Both the position numbers and the translations under genes were made by a program. 64,000 nucleotides of DNA, from the NCBI RefSeq assembly GCF_001613165.1, contig NZ_BDBV01000045.1:62001-126000 (forward strand), in the 5' to 3' direction. The notes beneath the pieces are model-generated. The model searched no databases. It was given only the letters and a program-made list of their open reading frames with translations, and was not told the origin of the DNA. Of the stretch, positions 50,743 through 59,837 are shown piece after piece; the stretch's first letter is position 1; the number at the start of each line of letters is the position of its first letter. This stretch comes from Nocardia mexicana NBRC 108244 (GTDB lineage: Bacteria > Actinomycetota > Actinomycetes > Mycobacteriales > Mycobacteriaceae).

Positions 50743-53468
50743 TCGCCCGCCTTGCCGATCTCGTCGAGCCGGGCGCCGATGCGCGCCACTTCGGATTCGG
50801 CGACCTCCCGGCGGGCGCGGATCTTGGCCACCACCTCATCGGGCGCCTTGGCCAGGAAAGCCTCGTTGCCGAGCTTCGCCGTGGTGCCCGCCAATTCCTT
50901 CTGCGCGGCCGCCAGATCCTTCTCCAGGCGGCGGCGCTCGGCGTCGAGGTCGACCGTGCCGGAGGTGTCGAGTTCCACGGTCACGGTGGTGGCCGACAAC
51001 CGGACCTCCACCGACGCGGTGGCCGAGAAGCCGTCGCCGGGCTCGGTCAGGCGGGCCAGCGACGCGATCTCGGCGTCGAGCCCGGTCAGGTCGGCGGTGT
51101 CGACGCCGATCAGCCGGGCCGCCACCTTCTGCTTGTCGGTGAGGCCCTGATCGCTGCGGAAGCGGCGGATCTCGGTGATCAGCTTCTGGGCGTCGGCGAT
51201 GCGACGGGCGGCGCGTTCGTCCGCGGCGATGCCGGAGCGCTGCGGCCACGCCGCGACCACCACGGACTCGCCGCCGGTGAGGGCCCGCCACAGGGTCTCG
51301 GTGACGAACGGGATCACCGGGTGCAGCATGCGCAGCAGCGCGTCCAGCACGCTGCCGAGCACCACGCGGGTACTCGCCGCCCGCTCCTCGGACTCGGCGA
51401 ACTGCACCTTCGCCAGCTCCAGGTACCAGTCGCACAGCTCGTCCCACGCGAAGTGGTACAGCGCCTCGCAGCCCTTGCCGAACTCGTAGCGGTCGAAGGC
51501 CGAATCCACCTCGGCCCGAACCTCTTCCAGCCGATCCAGGATCCAGTGATCGGCGTCGGTCAGGGTCTCCCGGGCCAATCCCGTTTCCCCGGCATGCTCC
51601 GACCCCTTTTCCCCGGCATGCGTTTGGCCGGGGACAGCGCCGTTCATGAGCGCGAACTTCGTCGCGTTGAACAGCTTGGTGACGAAGTTGCGCGACGCCT
51701 GCACGTGCGCCGGGCCCACCGACAGGTCGCTGCCGGGCTGCGCGCCGCGGGCGAGGGTGAATCGCGTTGCGTCGGCGCCGTATTCGTCGATCCAGTCCAG
51801 CGGATCGATGCCGATGCCCTTCGACTTGGAGTACTTGCGGCCCTGCTCGTCGCGAATCAGGCCGTGCAGGAACACATCCCGGAACGGCACCTGCGCCGAC
51901 CCCGAATCCTTGCCCGCCGTAATGGCCGGGTCGTCGTCGACGAACGTGCCGAACATCATCATCCGCGCCACCCAGAAGAACAGGATGTCGTAGCCGGTGA
52001 CGAGGACGCTGGTGGGATAGAACTTCGCCAGCTCGGGGGTGGCGTCGGGCCAGCCCATGGTGGAGAACGGCCACAGGCCGGAGGAGAACCAGGTGTCGAG
52101 CACGTCCGGGTCCTGCACGTAGCCCTCCGGCGCCTGCTCGTCCGGTCCGACACAGACGATCTCGCCCTCGGGGCCGTACCAGATCGGAATGCGGTGGCCC
52201 CACCACAGCTGGCGCGAGATGCACCAGTCGTGCATGTTGTCGACCCAGGCGAACCAGCGCGGCTCCTGGCTCGCCGGATGAATCACGGTCTCGCCATTGC
52301 GAACCGCGTCCCCGGCGGCCTTGGCCAGCGATTCGACCTTCACCCACCACTGCATCGACAGTCGCGGCTCGATCGGCTCGCCGCTGCGTTCGGAGTGGCC
52401 GACGCTGTGGATGTAGGGGAACTTGCGGCCGACCACGCGCCCCTCGGCCTCGAGCCGCTCGCGGATCTTCGCGCGCGCCTCGAACCGGTCCATGCCGTCG
52501 AATTCGGTTCCGGTACCGGCGATCCGGCCGGTCTCGTCCATGATCGTCGGCATCGGCAGGTTGTGGCGCAGGCCGATCTCGAAGTCGTTGGGGTCGTGCG
52601 CCGGGGTGATCTTCAGTGCGCCGGTACCGAATTCGGGATCGGTGTAGTCGTCGGCGATCACCGGGATCTGGCGGCCGGTGATCGGGTGGTAGAGGGTGGT
52701 GCCGACGAAATCCTTGTAGCGCTCGTCGTCGGGGTGCACGGCGATGGCGGTGTCGCCGAGCATCGTCTCGACGCGGGTGGTGGCCACGATCACGTGCGGC
52801 TCGTCGTCGTTCAGCGAGCCGTAGCGCAGCGACACCAGCTCGCCTTCGCGGTCCTCGTACTTGACCTCGATATCGGAGATGGCGGTGCGCAGTTCCGGCG
52901 ACCAGTTCACCAGCCGCTCGGCGCGGTAGATCAGCCCGGCGTCGTAGAGCCGCTTGAAGATGGTCTGCACCGCGCGCGAGAGGCCGTCGTCCATGGTGAA
53001 GCGGTCGCGGCTCCAGTCCACGCCCTCGCCGAGGCGGCGCATCTGCCCCTGGATGGTGCCGCCGGATTCGCGCTTCCAGTCCCAGACCTTGTCGATGAAC
53101 AGCTCACGGCCGAAGTCCTCCTTGGACTTGCCGTCGACGGCGAGCTTCTTCTCGACGATGTTCTGGGTGGCGATCCCGGCGTGGTCCATGCCGGGCAGGA
53201 ACAGCACCTCGCAGCCCTGCATGCGCTTGCGGCGGGTGAGCAGGTCCATGAGGGTGTGGTCGAACGCGTGCCCCATGTGCAGGTTGCCGGTGACGTTCGG
53301 CGGGGGCAGCACGATCGAATACGGCGGCTTGCTACTGGTGGCATCCGCGGTGAAGTAACCGGCGCCTACCCAGCCCTCGTACAGGTCTGCCTCCACCTCG
53401 CTGGGATTCCAGCTCTTGGGGAGGGCGTCGGCACGATCACGTGGGTTCTCAGAGGCTGTGCTGGTCAC
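50739..53468 (-). CDS. valS: Valine-tRNA ligase
   Basis: 909 residues from GTG 53468. Class I signatures are present: PPPNVTGNLHMGHAFDHTL (HIGH motif as HMGH, about residue 55) and GRKYSKSKGIGIDP (KMSKS motif as KYSKS). The editing domain lies between. WDELCDWYLELAKVQFAESE marks the anticodon-binding domain, and a C-terminal coiled coil ends the protein (LDAERRRLEKDLAAAQKELA). A stretch of about 22 residues (AVPGQTHAGEKGSEHAGETG, about 607-626) between the catalytic and anticodon-binding domains is encoded by a copy of a dispersed repeat. It is co-transcribed with folC. Confidence 0.97.
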   Translation of the reverse strand: MTSTASENPRDRADALPKSWNPSEVEADLYEGWVGAGYFTADATSSKPPYSIVLPPPNVTGNLHMGHAFDHTLMDLLTRRKRMQGCEVLFLPGMDHAGIATQNIVEKKLAVDGKSKEDFGRELFIDKVWDWKRESGGTIQGQMRRLGEGVDWSRDRFTMDDGLSRAVQTIFKRLYDAGLIYRAERLVNWSPELRTAISDIEVKYEDREGELVSLRYGSLNDDEPHVIVATTRVETMLGDTAIAVHPDDERYKDFVGTTLYHPITGRQIPVIADDYTDPEFGTGALKITPAHDPNDFEIGLRHNLPMPTIMDETGRIAGTGTEFDGMDRFEARAKIRERLEAEGRVVGRKFPYIHSVGHSERSGEPIEPRLSMQWWVKVESLAKAAGDAVRNGETVIHPASQEPRWFAWVDNMHDWCISRQLWWGHRIPIWYGPEGEIVCVGPDEQAPEGYVQDPDVLDTWFSSGLWPFSTMGWPDATPELAKFYPTSVLVTGYDILFFWVARMMMFGTFVDDDPAITAGKDSGSAQVPFRDVFLHGLIRDEQGRKYSKSKGIGIDPLDWIDEYGADATRFTLARGAQPGSDLSVGPAHVQASRNFVTKLFNATKFALMNGAVPGQTHAGEKGSEHAGETGLARETLTDADHWILDRLEEVRAEVDSAFDRYEFGKGCEALYHFAWDELCDWYLELAKVQFAESEERAASTRVVLGSVLDALLRMLHPVIPFVTETLWRALTGGESVVVAAWPQRSGIAADERAARRIADAQKLITEIRRFRSDQGLTDKQKVAARLIGVDTADLTGLDAEIASLARLTEPGDGFSATASVEVRLSATTVTVELDTSGTVDLDAERRRLEKDLAAAQKELAGTTAKLGNEAFLAKAPDEVVAKIRARREVAESEVARIGARLDEIGKAGE
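51584..51634. repeat. Dispersed repeat inside valS coding sequence
   Basis: Two copies of TTTCCCCGGCATGC (51584-51597 and 51608-51621), the second continuing into GTTTGGCCGGGGA, match the palindromic family at 13295-13322 (core CCGGCAYGCNTTTGGCCGG). Here the element is translated as part of ValRS without breaking the frame. Confidence 0.75.
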
Positions 53469-53505
53469 CGTGAGATTCTAAGGACTGGGGCTAGACAGTC
53501 GAAGA

Positions 53506-53544
53506 GCGGGGTTTTCGGCGGATGAGGGACACCGAAAACCCCGC
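53506..53544. terminator. Perfect 13-bp hairpin upstream of valS
   Basis: Arms GCGGGGTTTTCGG (53506-53518) and CCGAAAACCCCGC (53532-53544) around a 13-base loop, 38 bp before the valS start and after the thioredoxin-reductase-like gene. It is best read as the terminator of that gene; an attenuator in the valS leader is the other possibility. Confidence 0.65.
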
Positions 53545-53718
53545 CCACGACATTCAGACTACCGCCGATTTCCATGACCCCGGCCAATCCATATGCAATT
53601 CTCAGGTTTTGCCCGAATCCGTTGCGTGGGTGCGGCTTTGCCCCTCAGCTCCGGTTCAGGAAACAGCCCGAATCTCCGGTCGCCAGTGTGTGCCGAAGCA
53701 CAAAAAACAGGCACTGGT

Positions 53719-54642
53719 TCAGTCGATTGTGGAATCTTCCTCCACCAGGTCCGTATTCAGCGCGATGGCGGCCGCCGAGGCGGCACCGGCGGCCGTGATG
53801 ACCTGCGCACCCGGATTGGTGACATTGCCCGCGGCCCATACACCGGGGACGGAAGTGCGTCCCGAGGGATCGGTGACCGCCCATCCGGTCTCGGCCACCG
53901 CGCAGCCGAGGGCGGACAGCACGGCGTTGTCGGGGACGAAGGTCGGCGCGACGAATACCGCCGCCCGCGGCACCGCGCTGCCGTCGGCCAGTTCGACCCC
54001 GCGCAGCCGGTCGTCCTCGACGGCCAGCCGCGCCACCTTGCCGTCGACGATGCGCACACCGCGTCCGGCGATGCGGCGGCGCTCCGCGTCGGTCAGCGCC
54101 ATGGTGTGCGGGAAGAACACGACGTCGTCGGACCACTGCGGCAGCAGCAGCGCCAGGTGCACCGCGCGGGCCAAGGCACCCGGTTCGTCGCCGCCTATCA
54201 GTCCCAGCGGCTGGTCGGCCACCTCGTAGCCGTGGCAGTACGGGCAATGCAGCACGTCACGGCCCCAGCGCTCGCGGACACCCGCAACCTCCGGCAGTTC
54301 GTCGCGCAGGCCGGTGGCCACCAGCACTCGCCGCGCCCGCAGCGTCCGGCCACCGGCCAGACGGAGCTCGAACTCCGCACCGGAGCCCGCCGCGCCGATC
54401 ACCCGATCGTCGACCAGCTCGACCCCGTACCCGGCGACCTCGCGCCGCCCGACGGCCAGCAGCTCGCCCGGCGGCATCCCGTCCCGGGAAAGAAAGCCCT
54501 GCATATGCTCGGCCGGGGCGTTGCGCGGCTGTCCCGCGTCGACCACCGCCACCCGCCGGCGCGACCGTCCCAGCACCAGCGCCGCCGACAGCCCGGCCGC
54601 GCCGCCACCCACGATCACCACGTCGTATCTCGTCTCACTCAT
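53719..54642 (-). CDS. Thioredoxin-reductase-like FAD/NAD(P)H oxidoreductase
   Basis: 307 residues from ATG 54642. The FAD motif VVIVGGGAAGLSAALVLGR is at residues 8-26, the redox motif CPYCHGYE (two Cys three apart) near residue 133, the NAD(P) motif LGLIGGDEPGALARAV after it, and the C-terminal FAD motif GVWAAGNVTNPGAQVITAAG. The disulphide CPYC differs from the CATC of true thioredoxin reductases, and no thioredoxin gene is adjacent, so it may be one of the small flavin disulphide reductases or a ferredoxin-NADP reductase relative. Confidence 0.85.
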   Translation of the reverse strand: MSETRYDVVIVGGGAAGLSAALVLGRSRRRVAVVDAGQPRNAPAEHMQGFLSRDGMPPGELLAVGRREVAGYGVELVDDRVIGAAGSGAEFELRLAGGRTLRARRVLVATGLRDELPEVAGVRERWGRDVLHCPYCHGYEVADQPLGLIGGDEPGALARAVHLALLLPQWSDDVVFFPHTMALTDAERRRIAGRGVRIVDGKVARLAVEDDRLRGVELADGSAVPRAAVFVAPTFVPDNAVLSALGCAVAETGWAVTDPSGRTSVPGVWAAGNVTNPGAQVITAAGAASAAAIALNTDLVEEDSTID

Positions 54643-54792
54643 GATCGCAACGGTGCCGAACCGCGGCGGATTCGGCAAAGAACGTTGCCGTTTCCGGGAC
54701 AACCCCGAATCCGCTCCCGCGCCGCAACTCCGGGCACGAAATCAGGGTCATCCCTGTTGCAGAACGGGATTTCGGCCGGGACGCTGTAAGAG

Positions 54793-55458
54793 GTGAACCC
54801 TCCGCTCGAAGCCGGCCAGCTGCGCTCCCCCGAACCGCATGTCGTCACGCCCGATACGGTGCACGATCTGCGGGGCCGCGACGTCGACGAATTGCGCTAT
54901 CCCGCAACGGCGGCCGTGATCTTCACCGGGGTTCCGGGCGCGGGCAAGAGCACCGCCCTGCGCAGGCTGTTCGGCGATGTGGGCACGGCGGTGGAGGCGG
55001 TCGAGCACAGCGGCGCGACGCTCGTGGACTCGCAGCAGTCACGCAACTGGTGGCACCGCCGCCTGGGGCGGCTGCCCTACGCGCTGTGGTTGCCGATCGT
55101 GCACCTCACCCACTACCGCCGCATCCGGCGCGCGCTGCACGAGGCCCGCACCCCGGTGGTGGTGCACGACTGCGGAACTCGCCGCTGGGTTCGCCGCCTG
55201 ATCGCTGCCTGGGCCGCGCAGGGCGGCCGGGACGTGCACATCATCATGATCGACGTCCCCGCCGAGGCGGCGCGGGCCGGTCAGCGCGCGCGAGGCCGAC
55301 GCGTGAGCAGGATCAGCTTCGTGCTGCACTACGCCCGCTGGCGGCGGATCGTCGGCCGCGTCACCACCGGCACCGCGCCGCGCCCCCGCCCCGCCTCCGT
55401 GGTCGTTCTCGATCGCGCGACGGTCTCCGGGTTGCGGGCGATTTCGTTCATTTCCTGA
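54793..55458 (+). CDS. P-loop NTPase, zeta-toxin/adenylate-kinase-like
   Basis: 221 residues from GTG 54793. Walker A VIFTGVPGAGKSTALRRLF is at about residues 42-60; VVVHDCGTRRWVRR may supply Walker B. HIIMIDVPAEAARAGQRARG, with the basic RGRRVS, resembles the lid region of small kinases. I find no exact family; such single proteins are annotated as AAA ATPases or zeta-toxin-like kinases. No antitoxin gene is adjacent. It is divergent from the thioredoxin-reductase-like gene. Confidence 0.72.
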   Translation: MNPPLEAGQLRSPEPHVVTPDTVHDLRGRDVDELRYPATAAVIFTGVPGAGKSTALRRLFGDVGTAVEAVEHSGATLVDSQQSRNWWHRRLGRLPYALWLPIVHLTHYRRIRRALHEARTPVVVHDCGTRRWVRRLIAAWAAQGGRDVHIIMIDVPAEAARAGQRARGRRVSRISFVLHYARWRRIVGRVTTGTAPRPRPASVVVLDRATVSGLRAISFIS

Positions 55459-55565
55459 GTGCCTCGAATCCGAGCCTCGCAGGGCGAGGATTGCGCTGGT
55501 CATTCGGCGGAACCCATATTTCCAATGGCCGCGATCGGCGGCCTCGGCGTTGCTATCGTCTCGCC

Positions 55566-57890
55566 ATGTCCGTCCGCGTTGCCCCCGTCACACCGGCGGA
55601 GCTGAGCGCGGACGATCAGGAACGGCCCGCGCGACCGCTGTCCGGAATTCCGGAGCGCGTGGTCGCCGTCGGCGCGTTCGCGCTCGCGGTGCTCGCGCTC
55701 TGGCAGGTGTTCCGGCCACTGCCCCAGGGCAGCCAGTACTACCTGGTGCTGTTCCTGGCGGGGGCGCTGCCGCTGGTGTTCGTGTCGTACCGGTCCGGGG
55801 CGCGGTGGCTGGATCGGCGCGCGGGGCCGGGCCCGCTCGACTGGGCGCTGGCCGTGGTCGCGCTGGTGGTGTGCCTGTATCCGGTGCTGCCGTGGGCGAT
55901 CGGGACCGGCGGCGGCGGATACGACGCGTTTCTGGACCGGCAGGGGCTGCTCGAGCCGGTCGACGTCGTGATGGGCGCGGTGCTGCTGCTGTTGATTCTG
56001 GAGGCGTGCCGCCGCACCACCGGATGGGTGCTGCCCGGGGTGTGCCTGCTGTTCCTGGCCTACGGGTATTACGGCGGCCTGCTCCCGCAGCACTGGACCA
56101 TCGCCCACGCCGGGCTGAACTTCGATCAGATCGTCGACGCCCTCTACAACTCCGGCAGCGGTTTCTACGGCACGCCGCTGGACGTCGCGGCGACCTACAT
56201 CGTGCTGTTCACGATCTACGGCGCGGCACTCGAATTCTCCGGTGCCGCGCAGTATTTCGTGGATCTGTCGGTGGCGTTGTTCCGGCGTTCCCGCAGCGCC
56301 GCCGGGCGTACCGCGGTCGCCTCGGGATTCCTGCTGGGCACCGTTTCCGGTTCCGGCACCGCGACGGCGGTCAGCGTCGGCGCGGTGACCTGGCCCATTC
56401 TCCGGCGGGCCGGATACCGGCCGGAGCAGGGTGCGGGGCTGCTCGCGGCCGCCGGGGTGGGGGCGATCCTCTCGCCGCCGACGCTCGGGGTCGCGGCGTT
56501 CATCGTGGCCGAGTACCTGAACGTCTCCTATCTGACCGTGCTGGGCTGGGCCACCATCCCGACGCTGCTGTACTACCTGGGAATTCTGCTGGCGGTGGAG
56601 ATCGACGCCCGCCGCCTGCTCGCCTCGGGCGCGCTGCGCGATCCCGGCAACGCCGCACCCGCACCGCACTCGGCGCACGAACCCGGCGACACCCCGGGTG
56701 CACCGCGATCGGCGCACGACCCCACCACTGCCCCGGCCGCGCCGCGATCGGCGCACGATCCCACCATTGCCCCAGCCGCGCCGCCGCGATCGGCGCACGA
56801 CCCCACCATTGCCCCAGCCGCACCGCCGCGATCGGCGCACGACCCCATCATTGCCCCAGCCGCGCCGCCGCGATCGGCGCACGACCCCATCATTACCCCA
56901 GCCGCGCCGCCGCGATCGGTGTGGAAGCTGCTGGGGCTGTTCGGGTATCACTTCCTGTCGCTGATCGCGATCGTGGTGCTGTTGCTGATCGGTGTCAGCG
57001 CGACCCGCGCGGTGGTGTACGCGACCGTGCTCACCTTCGTGCTGGCGGTCGCGGATCGTCTTGTGCGCCGCAGGATCTCCCCCGCCGAGACCCGAATCTC
57101 CGTGGGCGGGTTCGGCACCGGGCTGCTGCGGACGCTGTCGGCGGGGGTGCGCTCGGCACTGCCGGTCGTGGCGGTGTGCGCGGCGGCCGGGGTGATCACG
57201 GCCATGACCACCAAGACCGGGCTCGGCGCCCAACTCGCCTCGCTGCTGATCGAGGTCGGCTCCGCGCTGTCGGACAATGCGAGCGTGGTACTCGCCTGCA
57301 CGGTCGTGCTGGCGGCGGTGGCGCTGGCGCTGCTGGGCCTGGCGGTGCCGGTGACGGCCTCATTCGTGATCGGCTGGGCGATCATCGGCCCGGCGCTGAT
57401 CCAGCTGGGGGTGCCCGCGCCCGCCGTGGCCATGTTCACCTTCTACTACTCGGTGCTGTCGGAGGTGACGCCGCCGACGGCGCTGGCCGCGGTCGGCGCC
57501 TCGGCCATCACCGGCGCCCGCGCCGTCGCCGCCATGTGGCAGGCGCTGCGCTACGCGCTGCCCGCGTTCCTGGTTCCCGTGGTGTTCGTGCTGACCGACT
57601 CGGGTGAGCACCTGCTCGGGCGCGGTGCGGTGCTCGACGTGCTGGCGGTCTCGGCGGTCACCGCGCTCGCGGTGGCGGCGCTCGCCGTCGCCACGGGCGG
57701 GTGGATGTACGGCATCGGACCGGCGGGACCGGCGGCCCGGATCCTCGCCGCCGCGGCCGGGCTGACGCTGCTGTATCCGAGCCCCTTCACCGCCGCCGCC
57801 GGATCCGGCCTGCTCGCCGGGTCGGCCGCGGTGGCACTGCTGACGCGGCGCCGGTCGGCGAACCGCGTGTTTCCCGCCGGAGGAGAGTGA
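55566..57890 (+). CDS. TRAP transporter fused permease (4TM/12TM)
   Basis: 774 residues from ATG 55566. It joins the small DctQ-like and large DctM-like subunits in one protein, as in TAXI-type systems. The N-terminal helices (ERVVAVGAFALAVLALWQVF and on) are followed by the large domain with GSGTATAVSVGAVTWPILRR, GAGLLAAAGVGAILSPPTLG, and a second half with VTASFVIGWAIIGPALIQLG and YYSVLSEVTPPTALAAVGAS. A polar loop at about residues 360-455 is made of 14-residue repeats (PAAPPRSAHDPTIA type). The system imports organic acids or related solutes using an ion gradient. The binding-protein gene follows at once. Confidence 0.9.
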   Translation: MSVRVAPVTPAELSADDQERPARPLSGIPERVVAVGAFALAVLALWQVFRPLPQGSQYYLVLFLAGALPLVFVSYRSGARWLDRRAGPGPLDWALAVVALVVCLYPVLPWAIGTGGGGYDAFLDRQGLLEPVDVVMGAVLLLLILEACRRTTGWVLPGVCLLFLAYGYYGGLLPQHWTIAHAGLNFDQIVDALYNSGSGFYGTPLDVAATYIVLFTIYGAALEFSGAAQYFVDLSVALFRRSRSAAGRTAVASGFLLGTVSGSGTATAVSVGAVTWPILRRAGYRPEQGAGLLAAAGVGAILSPPTLGVAAFIVAEYLNVSYLTVLGWATIPTLLYYLGILLAVEIDARRLLASGALRDPGNAAPAPHSAHEPGDTPGAPRSAHDPTTAPAAPRSAHDPTIAPAAPPRSAHDPTIAPAAPPRSAHDPIIAPAAPPRSAHDPIITPAAPPRSVWKLLGLFGYHFLSLIAIVVLLLIGVSATRAVVYATVLTFVLAVADRLVRRRISPAETRISVGGFGTGLLRTLSAGVRSALPVVAVCAAAGVITAMTTKTGLGAQLASLLIEVGSALSDNASVVLACTVVLAAVALALLGLAVPVTASFVIGWAIIGPALIQLGVPAPAVAMFTFYYSVLSEVTPPTALAAVGASAITGARAVAAMWQALRYALPAFLVPVVFVLTDSGEHLLGRGAVLDVLAVSAVTALAVAALAVATGGWMYGIGPAGPAARILAAAAGLTLLYPSPFTAAAGSGLLAGSAAVALLTRRRSANRVFPAGGE
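56704..56925. repeat. 42-bp in-frame tandem repeat in the TRAP permease gene
   Basis: The word GATCGGCGCACGA starts at 56707, 56746, 56788, 56830 and 56872, with a last partial copy at 56914; spacing is 39 bp once and then 42 bp. It encodes a Pro/Ala-rich loop joining the two halves of the permease. High identity between copies points to recent expansion. Confidence 0.88.
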
Positions 57891-57891
57891 C

Positions 57892-58884
57892 ATGAGAAGA
57901 GCCGCAATCATTGTCGTCGCGGTCGCGGTGTCGGCCGCACTGCTCAGCGGATGCGGTGGCAGGCGCGACAACGCCAGCACCGACTCCGGCGGGACGGTGA
58001 CCTGTGAGGTGTCGCAGGAGGCGCGGGTCGGCATCGCGACCGGCAATGCCACCGGCGTCTACTTCGCGCTCGGCAACGCCTACGCCGAGCAGCTGGCGGC
58101 GGCCACCGACGGCAAGGTCAAGGCCACCGCCGCGGAGACCGGCGCCTCGGTGCAGAACATCCAGCAGCTGGTCGCGGGGACCTATCAGGTCGCGTTCTCG
58201 CTCGCCGACACCGCCGCCGACGCCGTGCTCGGCACCGGCAGCTTCGACGGCCGCAAGCAGCCGGTGCAGGCACTGTCACGGATCTACACCAACTACACGC
58301 ACGTGATCGTGCGCGAGGGCGCCGGTATCAATGCGGTCGCCGACCTGCGGGGCAAGCGGGTGTCCACCGGATCGCCGAAGTCCGGCACCGAGGTGATCGC
58401 GAACCGGCTGCTGGCCGCGGCGGGCCTGAACCCGGATACCGATATCGCCGCGCAGCGACTGGATCTCACCAAGACCGTCGACGGGATGAAGGACGGCTCC
58501 ATCGACGCCATGGTGTGGTCCGGCGGCCTGCCCACGCCCGGCGTGACCGACCTGTTCACCACCGCCCGCGACCGCGTGCGATTCCTCGACATCGCCGGTC
58601 AGCTCGGCGAGATGCGCAAGGTCAACCCCGGCTACGAACAGGGCGTGATCCCGGCTGCGGCCTACGGCCTCGCCGCCGACGTCCCGACCATCGTCGTCCC
58701 CAACCTGCTCCTGGTCCGCGACGACCTCGACGCCAACCTCGCCTGCGTCCTCACTCGAACCCTGTTCGACCGCAAACCCCAACTGGAGCAAGCCAACCCA
58801 GCCGCCAAGGGCATCACCCGCGAAACCGCCCGCAACACCGCCCCGGTCAACCTGCACCGAGGTTCGGAGGTAGCCCTCGGCTGA
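57892..58884 (+). CDS. TAXI-family TRAP transporter solute-binding lipoprotein
   Basis: 330 residues from ATG 57892, 1 bp after the permease stop with GGAGAG within its end. A lipoprotein signal peptide is present: basic MRR, hydrophobic AIIVVAVAVSAALLSG and lipobox Cys21. The mature part has RVGIATGNATGVYFALGNAY, GASVQNIQQLVAGTYQVAFS and GKRVSTGSPKSGTEVIANRL, all typical of TAXI binding proteins. It captures the solute outside the membrane and hands it to the fused permease. The ligand is unknown, possibly a dicarboxylate or glutamate-like compound. Confidence 0.92.
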   Translation: MRRAAIIVVAVAVSAALLSGCGGRRDNASTDSGGTVTCEVSQEARVGIATGNATGVYFALGNAYAEQLAAATDGKVKATAAETGASVQNIQQLVAGTYQVAFSLADTAADAVLGTGSFDGRKQPVQALSRIYTNYTHVIVREGAGINAVADLRGKRVSTGSPKSGTEVIANRLLAAAGLNPDTDIAAQRLDLTKTVDGMKDGSIDAMVWSGGLPTPGVTDLFTTARDRVRFLDIAGQLGEMRKVNPGYEQGVIPAAAYGLAADVPTIVVPNLLLVRDDLDANLACVLTRTLFDRKPQLEQANPAAKGITRETARNTAPVNLHRGSEVALG

Positions 58885-58898
58885 GGTGTTGGCGAGGA

Positions 58899-59837
58899 CT
58901 ACGGCACCAGGATCTGTTGGGCGGCGGGCAGGGCGCGGAAGGTCGCGGGTAAAGCTCCAGCCGGGTCGCCGTCTGCGGTGACCGGGGCGTTCGGGGCGGT
59001 CAATGTGATTGTGGCGGCTCGGTATTGGGTTACCGCCGGGTGGTCGATGCGCTTGCCGGACGAGAGCGCGGGGAGCATGCGGAGCATTTCCAGGCGGGAC
59101 ATGACGCCGACCACGGTGAGGTCGAGCAGGCCGTCGTCGACGGTGGCGTCCGGGCAGATCATCATGCCGCCGCCGTAGGTGCGGGTATTGCCGACCGCCA
59201 CCATGACGGCGTCCGTCTCGACCACGGTGTCGCCGGACTCCCCTGGCGCACCGGACAATTCGATCCGGTACGGCACCGCCAGTCCACCCGCGAGCTCGGC
59301 GAGGGCGGCGAAGGTGTAGCGCAGCGAGCCCTTGGGGCGGCGCATCCGGTTGGCACGCAATGTCACCCGGGCGTCGAATCCGGTACCGGTCACCGTCGCG
59401 AACCGCAGCGGCCCGCCGTACTCGGCTGTCACCATGCCGGATTCGACCGTGCCGAGATCGATCGACCGGGTACGCCCGCCGAGCACGATATCCGCGGCCG
59501 CGACCGCGTCGTCGTCGGGAATGCCGAGCTCGCGTGCCAGATCATTACCGGTGCCGCCGGGCACCAGCCCCAGTGGCACATCGGTTCCCGCCAGCGCCTG
59601 CAGGATCAGGCAGACCAGACCGTCGCCTCCGGCGCATACCACGGCATCCGGCCGGTTCCCGCCGGAAACCGCCTCGCGCACGAGGCGCGCCGAATCCGCC
59701 GCCGTCTCCCCCTGCACTTCGGTCACGTCCACACCGCGCTCGGCGAATCGCGCGCGTGCCGTGGTGGCAGCCGTCAGCCCCCGGCCTTGGCCGGACAGCG
59801 GGTTGGTCACCAGCAGCACCGAGTCGATCGCGCTCAT
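58899..59837 (-). CDS. Diacylglycerol kinase-family lipid kinase
   Basis: 312 residues from ATG 59837, overlapping the AGPS-like gene by 4 bp (ATGA). NPLSGQGRG at the start, VCAGGDGLVCLILQAL (GGDGT-type motif) and LGLVPGGTGNDLARELGIP are the DAGK catalytic signatures; DDGLLDLTVVG lies in the second domain. Such enzymes phosphorylate diacylglycerol, sphingosine or other lipids, and in mycobacteria lipids of the phosphatidylinositol mannoside pathway. Coupling with an AGPS-like oxidase and nearby glpD points to glycerolipid metabolism. Confidence 0.92.
   Translation of the reverse strand: MSAIDSVLLVTNPLSGQGRGLTAATTARARFAERGVDVTEVQGETAADSARLVREAVSGGNRPDAVVCAGGDGLVCLILQALAGTDVPLGLVPGGTGNDLARELGIPDDDAVAAADIVLGGRTRSIDLGTVESGMVTAEYGGPLRFATVTGTGFDARVTLRANRMRRPKGSLRYTFAALAELAGGLAVPYRIELSGAPGESGDTVVETDAVMVAVGNTRTYGGGMMICPDATVDDGLLDLTVVGVMSRLEMLRMLPALSSGKRIDHPAVTQYRAATITLTAPNAPVTADGDPAGALPATFRALPAAQQILVP

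Noticed and set aside
53470..53718. T-box or other amino-acid riboswitch before valS
   Set aside because: Only one perfect hairpin is visible; no T-box sequence or specifier-loop layout was found.
55566..58884. TRAP genes as part of a steroid import system
   Set aside because: No sequence link to the 1-5025 region; the TAXI binding protein gives no hint of a sterol ligand.
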